Source: DASWVC01 sp036401335 (GTDB lineage Bacteria; Verrucomicrobiota; Verrucomicrobiia; Chthoniobacterales; JAFAMB01). From it: DNA of 23,021 bases. The DNA is taken from assembly GCA_036401335.1 (NCBI GenBank), contig DASWVC010000429.1:1-23021 (forward strand). The letters are read 5' to 3'. The notes beneath the pieces were generated by a model. It saw nothing but the letters and a program-made list of their open reading frames with translations, ran no database searches and was not told the origin of the DNA. Below, one piece after another: positions 7,182 through 14,367 of this stretch (position 1 is the stretch's first letter; each line of letters begins with the position of its first letter). A program made the translations under genes and the position numbers.

Positions 7182-7706
7182 CTACCGCTGGCGCAACTGG
7201 GCTTGAACGCGGAAGGAATTGTCGATGACGTCCATAATCCTCTGGCCGGTGATGACGCGGTCGGTAGCGTAATCAAGGTTTCCGTCCGGCCCGATCACCG
7301 CGATGCCGAAATCGCCCACGCGGTATTCATCGGCGACGGACAACGGGTCCGGCAGCACAATGAAGGGCACGTCCGATCGCGTGATCACCCCGGTCTCCTT
7401 CGTAAACGCGACGAAGAACAGCGTGTTGCGCGCCGCGAGCTGACGGTAACGCCGGGTGATCTCCTTCACCTGCTTTATAAAATCCTTGGTGTCCGGTCCC
7501 GTGGCGAAAATCAGGACCACGGGCTTGCCACGCAGGTCCCGCAACCGACGCACCTTGCCCGTAATGCTGCTCCAGGCAAACTCCGGGGCCGGCCGGACCA
7601 CGGAACTTGCCGGCACCGCTGCCGGGTGTGGGTGAGGTTTGGCCGAAACGCCCGATGCCGCCACCAACGTGGCAATCGCCGTCGCGACCGGAAGAAACCA
7701 TCTCAT
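7182..7706 (-). CDS. Exported thioredoxin-fold protein lacking active-site cysteines
   Basis: This 174-residue protein begins with a signal peptide (MRWFLPVATAIATLVAASGVSA). It then shows the layout of a TlpA/AhpC-like redoxin: APEFAWSSITGKVRRLRDLRGKPVVLIFATG, VVFVAF-like strand LFFVAFTKE, and GDFGIAVIGPDGNLDY near the end. Where redoxins have CxxC or a peroxidatic cysteine, this protein has FATGPDTKD, and the protein contains no cysteine at all. It therefore cannot do thiol chemistry and may be a binding or structural relative. Its ATG overlaps the frr stop codon in an ATGA arrangement, so its translation is coupled to the ribosome recycling factor gene. The fold is inferred from pattern only. 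Confidence 0.65.
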   Translation of the reverse strand: MRWFLPVATAIATLVAASGVSAKPHPHPAAVPASSVVRPAPEFAWSSITGKVRRLRDLRGKPVVLIFATGPDTKDFIKQVKEITRRYRQLAARNTLFFVAFTKETGVITRSDVPFIVLPDPLSVADEYRVGDFGIAVIGPDGNLDYATDRVITGQRIMDVIDNSFRVQAQLRQR

Positions 7707-8263
7707 ACTTTCATGATATCGACTTCCTTGTGCTCCAATTGGGCGTCGATCTGTTTCACGTATTTATCCGTCAGCTTTTGGACTTCTTCCTCCAGGCTGC
7801 GCCGGTCGTCTTCGGTGACCTGACCGTCCTTCTCCAGTTTTTTAATCTGATCGATGCCGGCGCGCCGGCTGCTCCGAACCCGTACCCGGGTTTCTTCGGC
7901 CATGTGGCGCGCCGCCTTTACCAGATCGCGCCGACGCTCCTCGGAGAGTTCCGGGATGGGCAACCGGATCAGCTTGCCGTCCACGGAAGGATTGATGCCC
8001 AGCCGCGATTCGTTGATGGCTTTTTCAATGTCGCGCGTCACGCTGGCGTCAAAGGGTTGAATCAGCAGCAGGCGTGGTTCCGGGGTGCTGATGAGCGCCA
8101 ACTGCTTCAATTTCATCGTGGTGCCGTAGGCAGCGACGTCCAGGTTGTCGACCAGACCGGGCGAGGCTTTCCCCGTTCGCAAGGACGAAAACTCATGGAG
8201 CATGTACTCCACGTTCTTTTCCATGCTTTCTTCCGTCTCCAATAAAATGTCGTCTCCGTTCAT
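7703..8263 (-). CDS. frr: Ribosome recycling factor
   Basis: RRF works with EF-G to split the post-termination ribosome and release mRNA and tRNA in the cytoplasm. The 186-residue protein has the expected length and family segments: an N-terminal helix with FSSLRTGKASPGLVDNL (the conserved RTGRA-like loop), YGTTMKLKQLALISTPEPR, NESRLGINPSVDGKLIRLPIPELSEERRRDLVK-type core, and the C-terminal coiled segments ending in TDKYVKQID. Start ATG 8263 is preceded by GCAGGAGTT, a Shine-Dalgarno core placed unusually close (2-3 nt). It lies 94 bp after pyrH, the conserved pyrH-frr order, and overlaps the redoxin-like gene by 4 bp. Confidence 0.97.
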   Translation of the reverse strand: MNGDDILLETEESMEKNVEYMLHEFSSLRTGKASPGLVDNLDVAAYGTTMKLKQLALISTPEPRLLLIQPFDASVTRDIEKAINESRLGINPSVDGKLIRLPIPELSEERRRDLVKAARHMAEETRVRVRSSRRAGIDQIKKLEKDGQVTEDDRRSLEEEVQKLTDKYVKQIDAQLEHKEVDIMKV

Positions 8264-8357
8264 AACTCCTGCTTTGGGGGTGGGTTGCGGCGCTAGGGTA
8301 CGCGCGCTGCAAACCTCCCGTCAAATGGCGGCCCGACGGGAAGGGTCGATGCAGGCG

Positions 8358-9101
8358 CTACTCAGAAGTGACCAAGGTACCGACTTTTTCTCCGCAGACC
8401 ACGCGCATGATGTTGTGCGGAATGCCCATTTCAAACACGATGATCGGCACCCGGTTGTCCATGCAAAGGCTGAACGCCGTCGAATCCATGATCTTCAAGC
8501 GCTTGGTAAGTGCTTCCGTGTAGGTGACCGAATCGTAGCGTCGGGCATTCGGGTTCAGCTTGGGATCGCTGTCGTAAATGCCGTCCACCTTGGTGGCCTT
8601 CAGAATAACTTCCGCCCGGATTTCGCTGGCCCGCAACGCCGCGGTGGTGTCAGTCGAGAAAAAAGGGTTGCCGGTGCCCGCCCCGAAAATCACGACCCGC
8701 CCCACTTCCAGATGGCGGATGGCACGCCGAAGAATGAACGGTTCAGCAACGTTGGCCATCTCGATGGCCGTCTGCAGCCGGGTGACAACGCCGAGTTGCT
8801 CGAGCGCGCTTTGCAGCGCCATGCCGTTGATCACCGTTGCGAGCATGCCCATGTAATCCGCCGTGGTACGATCCATTCCGCGGTGGCTTGCGCTCAGGCC
8901 GCGCCAGATGTTGCCGCCGCCGATCACCACGGCCACTTCCACCCCGATCTCGCGTACTTCCTGGATCTGCCGGGCGATGTCGCTGACGATGGCCGGCGAA
9001 ATTGCTTCGTGACTGCCTGCTTCCCGGAGCGCTTCTCCGCTGACCTTGAGGACGATCCGGCGGTATTTTGGCTGCCCGGGAGCCGTTTTCAAATTGGACA
9101 T
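8358..9101 (-). CDS. pyrH: Uridylate kinase (UMP kinase)
   Basis: PyrH is the hexameric bacterial UMP kinase of the amino-acid-kinase fold. It phosphorylates UMP to UDP with ATP in pyrimidine nucleotide synthesis. The 247-residue sequence has RRIVLKVSGEAL (P-loop-like lysine/glycine start), VVIGGGNIWRG, DRTTADYMGMLAT (UMP binding), GTGNPFFSTDTTAALRA and ATKVDGIYDSDPK, all diagnostic of PyrH. It lies 39 bp downstream of ligA and 94 bp upstream of frr on the same strand. The common bacterial neighbours rpsB and tsf, which usually precede pyrH, are not here; ligA occupies that position instead. It is complete, with no odd residues seen. Confidence 0.97.
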   Translation of the reverse strand: MSNLKTAPGQPKYRRIVLKVSGEALREAGSHEAISPAIVSDIARQIQEVREIGVEVAVVIGGGNIWRGLSASHRGMDRTTADYMGMLATVINGMALQSALEQLGVVTRLQTAIEMANVAEPFILRRAIRHLEVGRVVIFGAGTGNPFFSTDTTAALRASEIRAEVILKATKVDGIYDSDPKLNPNARRYDSVTYTEALTKRLKIMDSTAFSLCMDNRVPIIVFEMGIPHNIMRVVCGEKVGTLVTSE

Positions 9102-9140
9102 GAAAAGCTGGTTACGGCATAGAAGAGACAGCCGGGCAAG

Positions 9141-11144
9141 TCAAGCGCGGACCAAAGCCCAGAAGTCCGGCTCGCCGACTACTTTGACGCCAAACCGGCG
9201 CGCTTTCTCAAGCTTCGTGCCCGCCTCTTCCCCCGCCAGCAGGTAATCTGTCTTCTTACTTAGCGCGGCAACGGTGCGACCGCCGTGACGCCGGATAAGG
9301 TCCTGAAAATGGTCCCGTGACTGGCTCAAGGTGCCCGTAATGACCCATGTGGTTCCCGTCAGTTTCTCGCTGAGCGCTGCGGGTTGATCGTTGCCGCCGA
9401 AATTCAGGCCATGGCGGCGAAGCGCTTCCACCAAGGCCAGGTTGTCAGCATTCTGAAACCAGTCGTGGATGCTCTGGGCAACGACCTCACCTGTGTTGGG
9501 CACCCGCAACAGATCGGCCACCGAAGCGGCTTTCACCGCGTCGAGGGTGCGAAAATGTTCCGCTAACTCCCGCGAAGCGGTTGCGCCCACATGAAGGATG
9601 CCTAGCCCGAAAAGCAACCGCCAGAACGGCTGTTGTTTGCTGGCCTGGATCGCACCCAGGAGATTGCCCACGCTTTTATCACCCATCCGCTCCAGCCCGC
9701 CGAGTTGGTCCGCCGTCAGGTCATAAATGTGGTCAATCCGCCGTACCAACCCTGCCTTGACCAGTTGCGACACCATCGCCTCACCCAAACCTTCAATGTC
9801 CAGCGCGCCCCGGTGGGCGAAATGTTCAAGGCGCCGGACAACCTGGTCAGGACACTCCACATTCACACAACGAAAGTCGATCTGTCCCGGCAATCGGACC
9901 ACCGGCTGGCCGCAGCTTGGACAATGGTCCGGCATCGTAAACGGGGTCTCCGCGCCGCTCCGCCGGGCCGTTACCACCTCAACCACCGCTGGGATGATTT
10001 CGCCTGATTTCTCAATCCGAACCACGTCCCCTACCCGGATGTCCTTGCGCTTGATCTCTTCGCCGTTGTGCAGCGTGGCCCGGGCCACCACGGTGCCGCT
10101 GAGCAGCACCGGCTCCAGGTTGGCTACCGGGGTTAATTTGCCTGAACGCCCGATTTGCACTTCAATCGACCGCAAGCGCGTTTCGGCCCGCTCCGGTTGG
10201 TACTTGTAAGCCATGGCCCAGCGCGGCGCCTTCGAGGTGTAGCCCAGGCTTTCCCGCTGCGCGAAATCGTCCACTTTCACCACGGCGCCGTCCGTCTCAT
10301 AGGTAAATCCGTGCCGGAGACCGTCCAGTTCGTGAATGGCCGCGATCACGCCGTCAACGGTATCGGTCATCCACGTACGCGCCGGGGTGGCAAGTCCCCA
10401 ACGGGCCAAGGCTCGCAGCGCTTCGTGATGCGACCGGATGTCTTCACCCGCGAGAAAACCGTACCCGTAAAAGATGGCGTCCAGTTTGCGTGCACCCACA
10501 ATTCGGGCATCGAGTTGTTTGAGGCTGCCCGCCGCTGCATTTCGCGGGTTCGCGAAGGGCGCCTCACCCGCCTGCTCGCGACTTTCATTCAGGGCCGCAA
10601 AGACCTTCTTCGGCATGAACACCTCCCCCCGCACCTCAACTTCCTCCGGGCACGGAAGACGCAGCCGCAAGGGCACCGTTCGGATGGTGCGAACATTCGC
10701 GCTAACGTCGTCGCCCACGGTGCCGTTCCCGCGGGTGACGGCGTGGACCAACACCCCTTTGCGGTACAGGACGGAAACGGCAACGCCGTCGACTTTAGGT
10801 TCCACCATGGCCATGGTCGGCAACCCGGACAGCTGCCGTTGCAAGCGTCGAAAGAACTCGGCCACTTCCTCTTTCGAATAGGTGTTGTCCAGGCTGAGCA
10901 TCGGCGTCCGGTGCTGAATCTGGTGAAAATGGCTGAGCGGCTGACCGCTCACCCGCTGTGTGGGTGATTCGGGAGTGATCAACTCCGGGAACCGGGTTTC
11001 CAGCTCGCGCAATTCGCGCATGAGCTCATCGTAGGCTTGGTCACCGATGCGTGGGGCCGCCTCCACATAATACAGGTGGTCGTGTTCTTCGAGCTCAGCC
11101 CTTAGCTGACCGGCCCGAGCTTTGGCGTGTTCTAACGTCGGCAT
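9141..11144 (-). CDS. ligA: NAD-dependent DNA ligase
   Basis: LigA seals nicks in duplex DNA during replication and repair, using NAD+ as adenylate donor. The 667-residue protein has the full family layout. An N-terminal Ia region (HDHLYYV...IGDQAYDELMREL) binds the nicotinamide end of NAD+. The adenylation domain has the catalytic lysine in EPKVDG (Lys117) after SLDNTYS. An OB fold (VGDVVRIEKSGEIIPAVVEV) and a four-cysteine zinc finger (CPSCGQP...CVNVECP, about residues 405-430) follow, then helix-hairpin-helix repeats and a C-terminal BRCT domain (about 590-667, WVITGTLSQSRDHFQDLI...). The start at 11144 is preceded by AAAAAGGGGC, a modest ribosome site. It is the first gene of the minus-strand run, downstream of the structured non-coding segment. 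Confidence 0.97.
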   Translation of the reverse strand: MPTLEHAKARAGQLRAELEEHDHLYYVEAAPRIGDQAYDELMRELRELETRFPELITPESPTQRVSGQPLSHFHQIQHRTPMLSLDNTYSKEEVAEFFRRLQRQLSGLPTMAMVEPKVDGVAVSVLYRKGVLVHAVTRGNGTVGDDVSANVRTIRTVPLRLRLPCPEEVEVRGEVFMPKKVFAALNESREQAGEAPFANPRNAAAGSLKQLDARIVGARKLDAIFYGYGFLAGEDIRSHHEALRALARWGLATPARTWMTDTVDGVIAAIHELDGLRHGFTYETDGAVVKVDDFAQRESLGYTSKAPRWAMAYKYQPERAETRLRSIEVQIGRSGKLTPVANLEPVLLSGTVVARATLHNGEEIKRKDIRVGDVVRIEKSGEIIPAVVEVVTARRSGAETPFTMPDHCPSCGQPVVRLPGQIDFRCVNVECPDQVVRRLEHFAHRGALDIEGLGEAMVSQLVKAGLVRRIDHIYDLTADQLGGLERMGDKSVGNLLGAIQASKQQPFWRLLFGLGILHVGATASRELAEHFRTLDAVKAASVADLLRVPNTGEVVAQSIHDWFQNADNLALVEALRRHGLNFGGNDQPAALSEKLTGTTWVITGTLSQSRDHFQDLIRRHGGRTVAALSKKTDYLLAGEEAGTKLEKARRFGVKVVGEPDFWALVRA

Positions 11145-11182
11145 GCCCCTTTTTCGTCGTGGTTGCTCTTGTGTCCTACTTT

Positions 11183-11200
11183 TTGCCTGCTAAAAGGCAA
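11183..11200. other. Small hairpin in the ligA leader
   Basis: TTGCCT (11183-11188) and AGGCAA (11195-11200) form a 6-bp stem with loop GCTAAA, about 40 bp upstream of the ligA start. No T-run follows on the minus strand, so it is not a convincing terminator. It could influence the ligA leader or be incidental. Confidence 0.3.
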
Positions 11201-11273
11201 CCCCGAAGTGGAACCGGTCCTGGGACGGCCGCCGCCAAGGGCCAAGCCGTGCGCAAAAGGGGTTTAGACAAAC

Positions 11274-11549
11274 AACCGCCCGAAAACCGGGCAGTTGGCG
11301 TTTTTCATCCACGTAAACGGGTTAGGCTTGTGCAGCGAGAACCACATCGGCCGTCCGCATGGGGCGCGGAAGCTGCCGAAGCAGGATATAAACTACGTGG
11401 CACAAGAAGTGCTCTTAAACCTCGCGTTCGGTAAACGAACGGGGGTCAGACAAGAGCACGGCTCGATTGGATGGGAGCTTGGCAGTCGTTCCATAGGGGG
11501 GAACGAGAACGGTTGCCAATGGGAATGGGGGAAAGTCCAATCGAGCCGT
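11274..11549 (-). ncRNA. Candidate structured RNA between the kinase-like gene and ligA
   Basis: This gene-free segment is covered by nested perfect inverted repeats. Helix A: 11458-11471 with 11536-11549, 14 bp. Inside it are helix B, TTGGCA 11479-11484 with TGCCAA 11514-11519, and helix C, TCGTTCC 11486-11492 with GGAACGA 11500-11506. Next to it, helix D GTGCTCTT 11409-11416 with AAGAGCAC 11452-11459 encloses helix E CGTTCG 11425-11430 with CGAACG 11436-11441. Helix F CCACGTA 11309-11315 with TACGTGG 11394-11400 encloses TCGGC/GCCGA and TCCGC/GCGGA. A final hairpin at 11274-11296 gains a G-U pair only on the minus strand, where CTGC-TTCG-GCAG (11373-11384) also makes a UUCG tetraloop. Both favour minus-strand transcription, although A and D share two bases. 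It does not match RNase P, tmRNA, SRP or 6S RNA as I know them. Confidence 0.5.
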
Positions 11550-11571
11550 TGCCGTCCCGGCCCTTGGACCT

Positions 11572-12294
11572 TCATGCGGCAGGCTCCAACACCTTTGGCT
11601 GCTGATCGTCCACAATTGGCTGGACGCGTTCTTCATCCAGGGTCAGGCCGCCCGTTTGCTCGTACCAGGATACAATGGTTTCGGCTTTGGCCGACAAATC
11701 ACCGTTGGTGATGTCGACGTACAGCTTCGGAAGACTGCTCCGCTGCAGGCACGCCGACATGTATTCCTGCTCGCGCAAAATCATGGTCAGGTCGTCGTAC
11801 TGACTTGGGTTGCCGGAGACTTTCAACCGCTCCCGGCGCGCTTCCACAAATGTCTTCGGGTCACGGTGGCAAAAAACAATCCGAAATCCAAGCCGGTGCA
11901 GCCGTTCTTCGAGCAGGTGGAAATCGTAGCGCCGATGGCGGTACAACCATTGATAAACCATGGTCGAGAGGTGAAACCGGTCGATGATGTACGAAAGGTA
12001 GGGTTGGTGCTCGAACAACCGCAGCCAGAGTTCGTAAGTTTCGAGCGCCAACGTTTCCCGTTCCGGGCTGAAGGTAATGAGGCATTCGCCCCAAGGCTGG
12101 TTTAGAAAACCGCCCCACTCTGCCGAGAGGACCGGGGAGTGGTACCGGTACTTGCGCGCCCCCACAAACCGTGGGTGCTCGTTCAAAAGGAAGGCCAACT
12201 CGGTTTTATAGGTCATCCTGGTGCCCTCAAGGATGATCTTTGGGCATAAATTCCGCCAACCGGTGGTGGTTTGAGAATGCTGGTCGCTGTTCAT
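11572..12294 (-). CDS. Thymidylate-kinase-like P-loop protein with degenerate Walker A
   Basis: The 240-residue protein looks like a nucleoside/thymidylate kinase fold. A beta strand plus P-loop (KIILEGTRMTYKTELAFLL, residues 19-37) is followed by YIIDRFHLSTMVYQ (102-115), which resembles the DR-Y/H...S-T-AYQ motif of thymidylate and deoxynucleoside kinases. A lid-like FCHRDPKTFVEARRERL (141-157) comes next. The Walker A reads GTRMTYKT (24-31) instead of GxxxxGK(S/T), with tyrosine in place of the last glycine; the lysine and threonine are kept. It may still bind a nucleotide, or may be a non-catalytic relative. It stands alone on the minus strand, with the structured non-coding segment starting 22 bp after its stop codon. 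The substrate is unknown, and the kinase-fold assignment is moderate. Confidence 0.6.
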   Translation of the reverse strand: MNSDQHSQTTTGWRNLCPKIILEGTRMTYKTELAFLLNEHPRFVGARKYRYHSPVLSAEWGGFLNQPWGECLITFSPERETLALETYELWLRLFEHQPYLSYIIDRFHLSTMVYQWLYRHRRYDFHLLEERLHRLGFRIVFCHRDPKTFVEARRERLKVSGNPSQYDDLTMILREQEYMSACLQRSSLPKLYVDITNGDLSAKAETIVSWYEQTGGLTLDEERVQPIVDDQQPKVLEPAA

Positions 12295-12494
12295 CGGGGA
12301 ACGGAGGCGAAGGCAAAACCTCGCCCTTACAGGGACGCTTTTACGATGGGAGGGCAGGGCTGGCCACTTTTTTCTAAGAAGACTTCCACGGGCAACCCCT
12401 GAACGGGTTGAAAGGGGGACCGGTGCAGGGCTGGGCGTTCCTGGGCGGGGTAGGGCTGTTTTGGCGCGTCCAAGGCTAGGCCTCGCCTCGATAA

Positions 12495-12965
12495 ATGGTC
12501 ATGGATCCGTTGCGCCAGGCAGTTTTTCACGTCGGGTTCTGGTTAAATTGCGTTTTCTTTGCAGCCCACGTGGCTGGGGCTGACACGGATGCAAATGCTT
12601 CGGTGACGGGCCGATGGCAGAACGCTGACGCCACCCTGGAGGTCTTTGCTGAGAATGGAAAGCTGGGCGCCCGGATCGTGGCGTTGCGCGAACCGACAGC
12701 TCCAGATGGCCAAGCCAAGACGGACATTCACAACCCGGACCCTTCCAAGCACGGGCAGCCAATCATCGGTTTGGTCTTCATGAGTGGTTTCACGCCGACA
12801 GAACCAGGCAAATGGGAAAATGGCACCATCTACGACCCGAAGTCCGGCAAGACGTACTCGTGCGTGATCGAACGGCAAGGCACGGACAAGCTTAAGGTCC
12901 GCGGCTACGTTGGCGTTTCCCTCATCGGTCGCACCGAAGTGTGGACCAGGGTGCAGGGAGATTGA
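12495..12965 (+). CDS. DUF2147 family exported protein
   Basis: This 156-residue protein has an N-terminal signal region (about residues 1-28, VFHVGFWLNCVFFAAHVAGA) and then the DUF2147 pattern. That pattern includes GRWQNADATLEVFAENGKLGARIVAL, a DIHNPDPSKHGQPIIGLVFMSGF block, WENGTIYDPKSGKTYSCVIE, and a C-terminal LKVRGYVGVSLIGRTEVWTRV. The glycine/tryptophan-rich strands suggest a small periplasmic lipocalin-like beta barrel. The biochemical role of DUF2147 is not established. It is transcribed alone on the plus strand and ends 104 bp from the convergent GT4 gene, with the palindromic repeat and 8-bp array in between. The first Met-Val-Met makes the exact start uncertain by two codons. Confidence 0.85.
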   Translation: MVMDPLRQAVFHVGFWLNCVFFAAHVAGADTDANASVTGRWQNADATLEVFAENGKLGARIVALREPTAPDGQAKTDIHNPDPSKHGQPIIGLVFMSGFTPTEPGKWENGTIYDPKSGKTYSCVIERQGTDKLKVRGYVGVSLIGRTEVWTRVQGD

Positions 12966-12972
12966 GCAGTCC

Positions 12973-12999
12973 GGTAGGGCGGCGAGTCCCTTCGCCGCC
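12973..12999 (-). repeat. 27-bp dispersed palindromic repeat, copy 2
   Basis: It is the exact reverse complement of 263-289: GGTAGGGCGGCGA...TCGCCGCC with the same arms and loop. It lies between the convergent DUF2147 and GT4 genes, 7 bp after the DUF2147 stop codon. The stem could serve as a bidirectional transcription stop, but no T-tract is present. Confidence 0.75.
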
Positions 13000-13034
13000 G
13001 TACCCAGCAGGTGCGACCCGACACGTTTTTCCAC

Positions 13035-13066
13035 CCCGTTACACCGACACGCCGATACCCCGACAC
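13035..13066 (+). repeat. 8-bp-period tandem array (YCCGACAC-type), copy 2
   Basis: Four contiguous units, CCCGTTAC, ACCGACAC, GCCGATAC and CCCGACAC, keep an exact 8-bp phase, and an isolated CCGACAC lies nearby at 13018-13024. The array ends 2 bp before the stop-codon end of the minus-strand GT4 gene, as copy 1 does at the other GT4 gene. Confidence 0.55.
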
Positions 13067-13068
13067 CT

Positions 13069-14265
13069 TCACCTTGCGGTCCCGATAAACTCAACCAGGC
13101 GTTCCGCCCGCCGCATCCAGGAAAGGTTAAGTCCCTGCCGGACCGCGGCGCGACTGAGCGCCCCGTACTGCTCGGCATCGTCCAGCAACCCAATGATGGC
13201 GGTGGACAAGGCCTCCGAGGCTTCGGGCTGAACGTAAGTGCCGGCGCCAGCCAGCACCTCACGCGTGGAAGGCAGGTCGCTCGCCACCGTCGGCAGGCCG
13301 TGAGAGAGGTAATCAAGCGCTTTAACGGGACAGGTCAGGCAACGGTTGTAGGCGTTGTCGGCCAGGGGCGCCAATCCGATGCTGGCCTCTGCCGCCAGCG
13401 CACGCTGCAGTTCTTTGGGGGACCGGGAAGGAACCACCTCAACCCAGGGAACCAGTCCACGTTCCTCGGCCAGGCGGTGCAAGTCGCGGGCCTGTTCAGC
13501 GTTGCCGCCCCAGAACGCCAGCTTTACCCGGGCTGCCACCAGGGCTGGGGCAGCAGCCAGCAACAGGTCGCGCCCCTTGCCGCGCGACAGCCTGCCCACG
13601 TAGACCGCCCGGCGCTGCCGGCGCCGCGCTTCCGGGTCCACCGTGGGCGGGAAGGGCTCCGTGCCGAGCGGCAGGGCACAGGAGCAGGTGGCGGGAAAGG
13701 CCCCCCGAAAAAGTTTACGCTGCTCTTCCGTGATGCAGACCAGCCCATCGAGACGCGGAAGGCATAGCCGTTCGAGTATGCTTTGGCGCACATCCTGGCT
13801 TTTTACCGGCAGTTGGTGCGCCCGGCGCCAAGCGAGGCTCCCATGAAAATCGTGTGCTTCATAAAACCCAAGAACCCGTCCGGGGTGGCGCCATTTGAGG
13901 ATCGCCAAGTGCGGCAGGAAGGAGGCTTCGCGGGTGATGACGGCGACTTTTTCGTGTCGGGCCTGAGTGGTCACAAAGCGGGCCGCCGCCCGAAACACCG
14001 GTCCGCTGCTGGTCTTGCGGGTCCGCCCCTTCTTCATCCGTGCAGAGAAAGCCGTTCGCGCCACACGATGAACGGTCAACGTCGGGAGCGGCCTCAGCCC
14101 GTAATGCTCACGGAGATCCCGGTCCGTGTCGGAGGCAACGCCGGCGCCGACGAAGAAATGGGTGGGCAGCGCCAAGCCTGCCAGGGCGTAAGCATTGCGG
14201 AGGCCGACGTTGACGATCGGCCCGGGCTGCCCCCAATCACGCTTGTTCACCCAGACGTAAATCAC
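13069..14265 (-). CDS. Glycosyltransferase family 4 (second, GT-B fold)
   Basis: This GT4 enzyme of about 398 residues probably adds a sugar to a surface glycan. The N-terminal lobe has VIYVWVNKRDWGQPGP at the start, then VAVITREASFLPHLAIL and VLGFYEAHDFHG, a run often seen in capsule and lipopolysaccharide transferases. The C-terminal donor lobe has YVGRLSRGKGRDLLLAAAP, LAFWGGNAEQARDL and the acidic signature AEASIGLAPLADNAYNRCLTCPVKALDYLSHGLPTV-type region, with the E-x7-E position altered. The frame stays open to 14700, but that overlaps the divergent gene. I chose the GTG at 14265 because conserved sequence begins there; ATG 14364 is the alternative. No Shine-Dalgarno site is obvious. The acceptor and donor are unknown. 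Confidence 0.85.
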   Translation of the reverse strand: MIYVWVNKRDWGQPGPIVNVGLRNAYALAGLALPTHFFVGAGVASDTDRDLREHYGLRPLPTLTVHRVARTAFSARMKKGRTRKTSSGPVFRAAARFVTTQARHEKVAVITREASFLPHLAILKWRHPGRVLGFYEAHDFHGSLAWRRAHQLPVKSQDVRQSILERLCLPRLDGLVCITEEQRKLFRGAFPATCSCALPLGTEPFPPTVDPEARRRQRRAVYVGRLSRGKGRDLLLAAAPALVAARVKLAFWGGNAEQARDLHRLAEERGLVPWVEVVPSRSPKELQRALAAEASIGLAPLADNAYNRCLTCPVKALDYLSHGLPTVASDLPSTREVLAGAGTYVQPEASEALSTAIIGLLDDAEQYGALSRAAVRQGLNLSWMRRAERLVEFIGTAR

Positions 14266-14367
14266 GGCTGAAAGAAGCCCACGGGACCACGATTGCAAAC
14301 TCGTTCGGGCGCATGGAAGTTTTTCCGAGGCAACCTTGGGCACGGTCCTGGGAAAACCTTTCATCTG

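Noticed and set aside
10155..10967. 270-codon plus-strand frame within ligA
   Set aside because: It is a reverse-strand shadow of the conserved ligA gene; long antisense frames are expected in GC-rich DNA.
11526..11538. RNase P-like GGGGGAAAGTCC
   Set aside because: The following bases do not continue the conserved RNase P RNA core, and the segment is one arm of the helix A stem, so the match is chance.
12910..13767. Long plus-strand frame of 285 codons
   Set aside because: It is antisense to the GT4 gene, runs across the DUF2147 stop and the repeat region, and has no recognisable motif.
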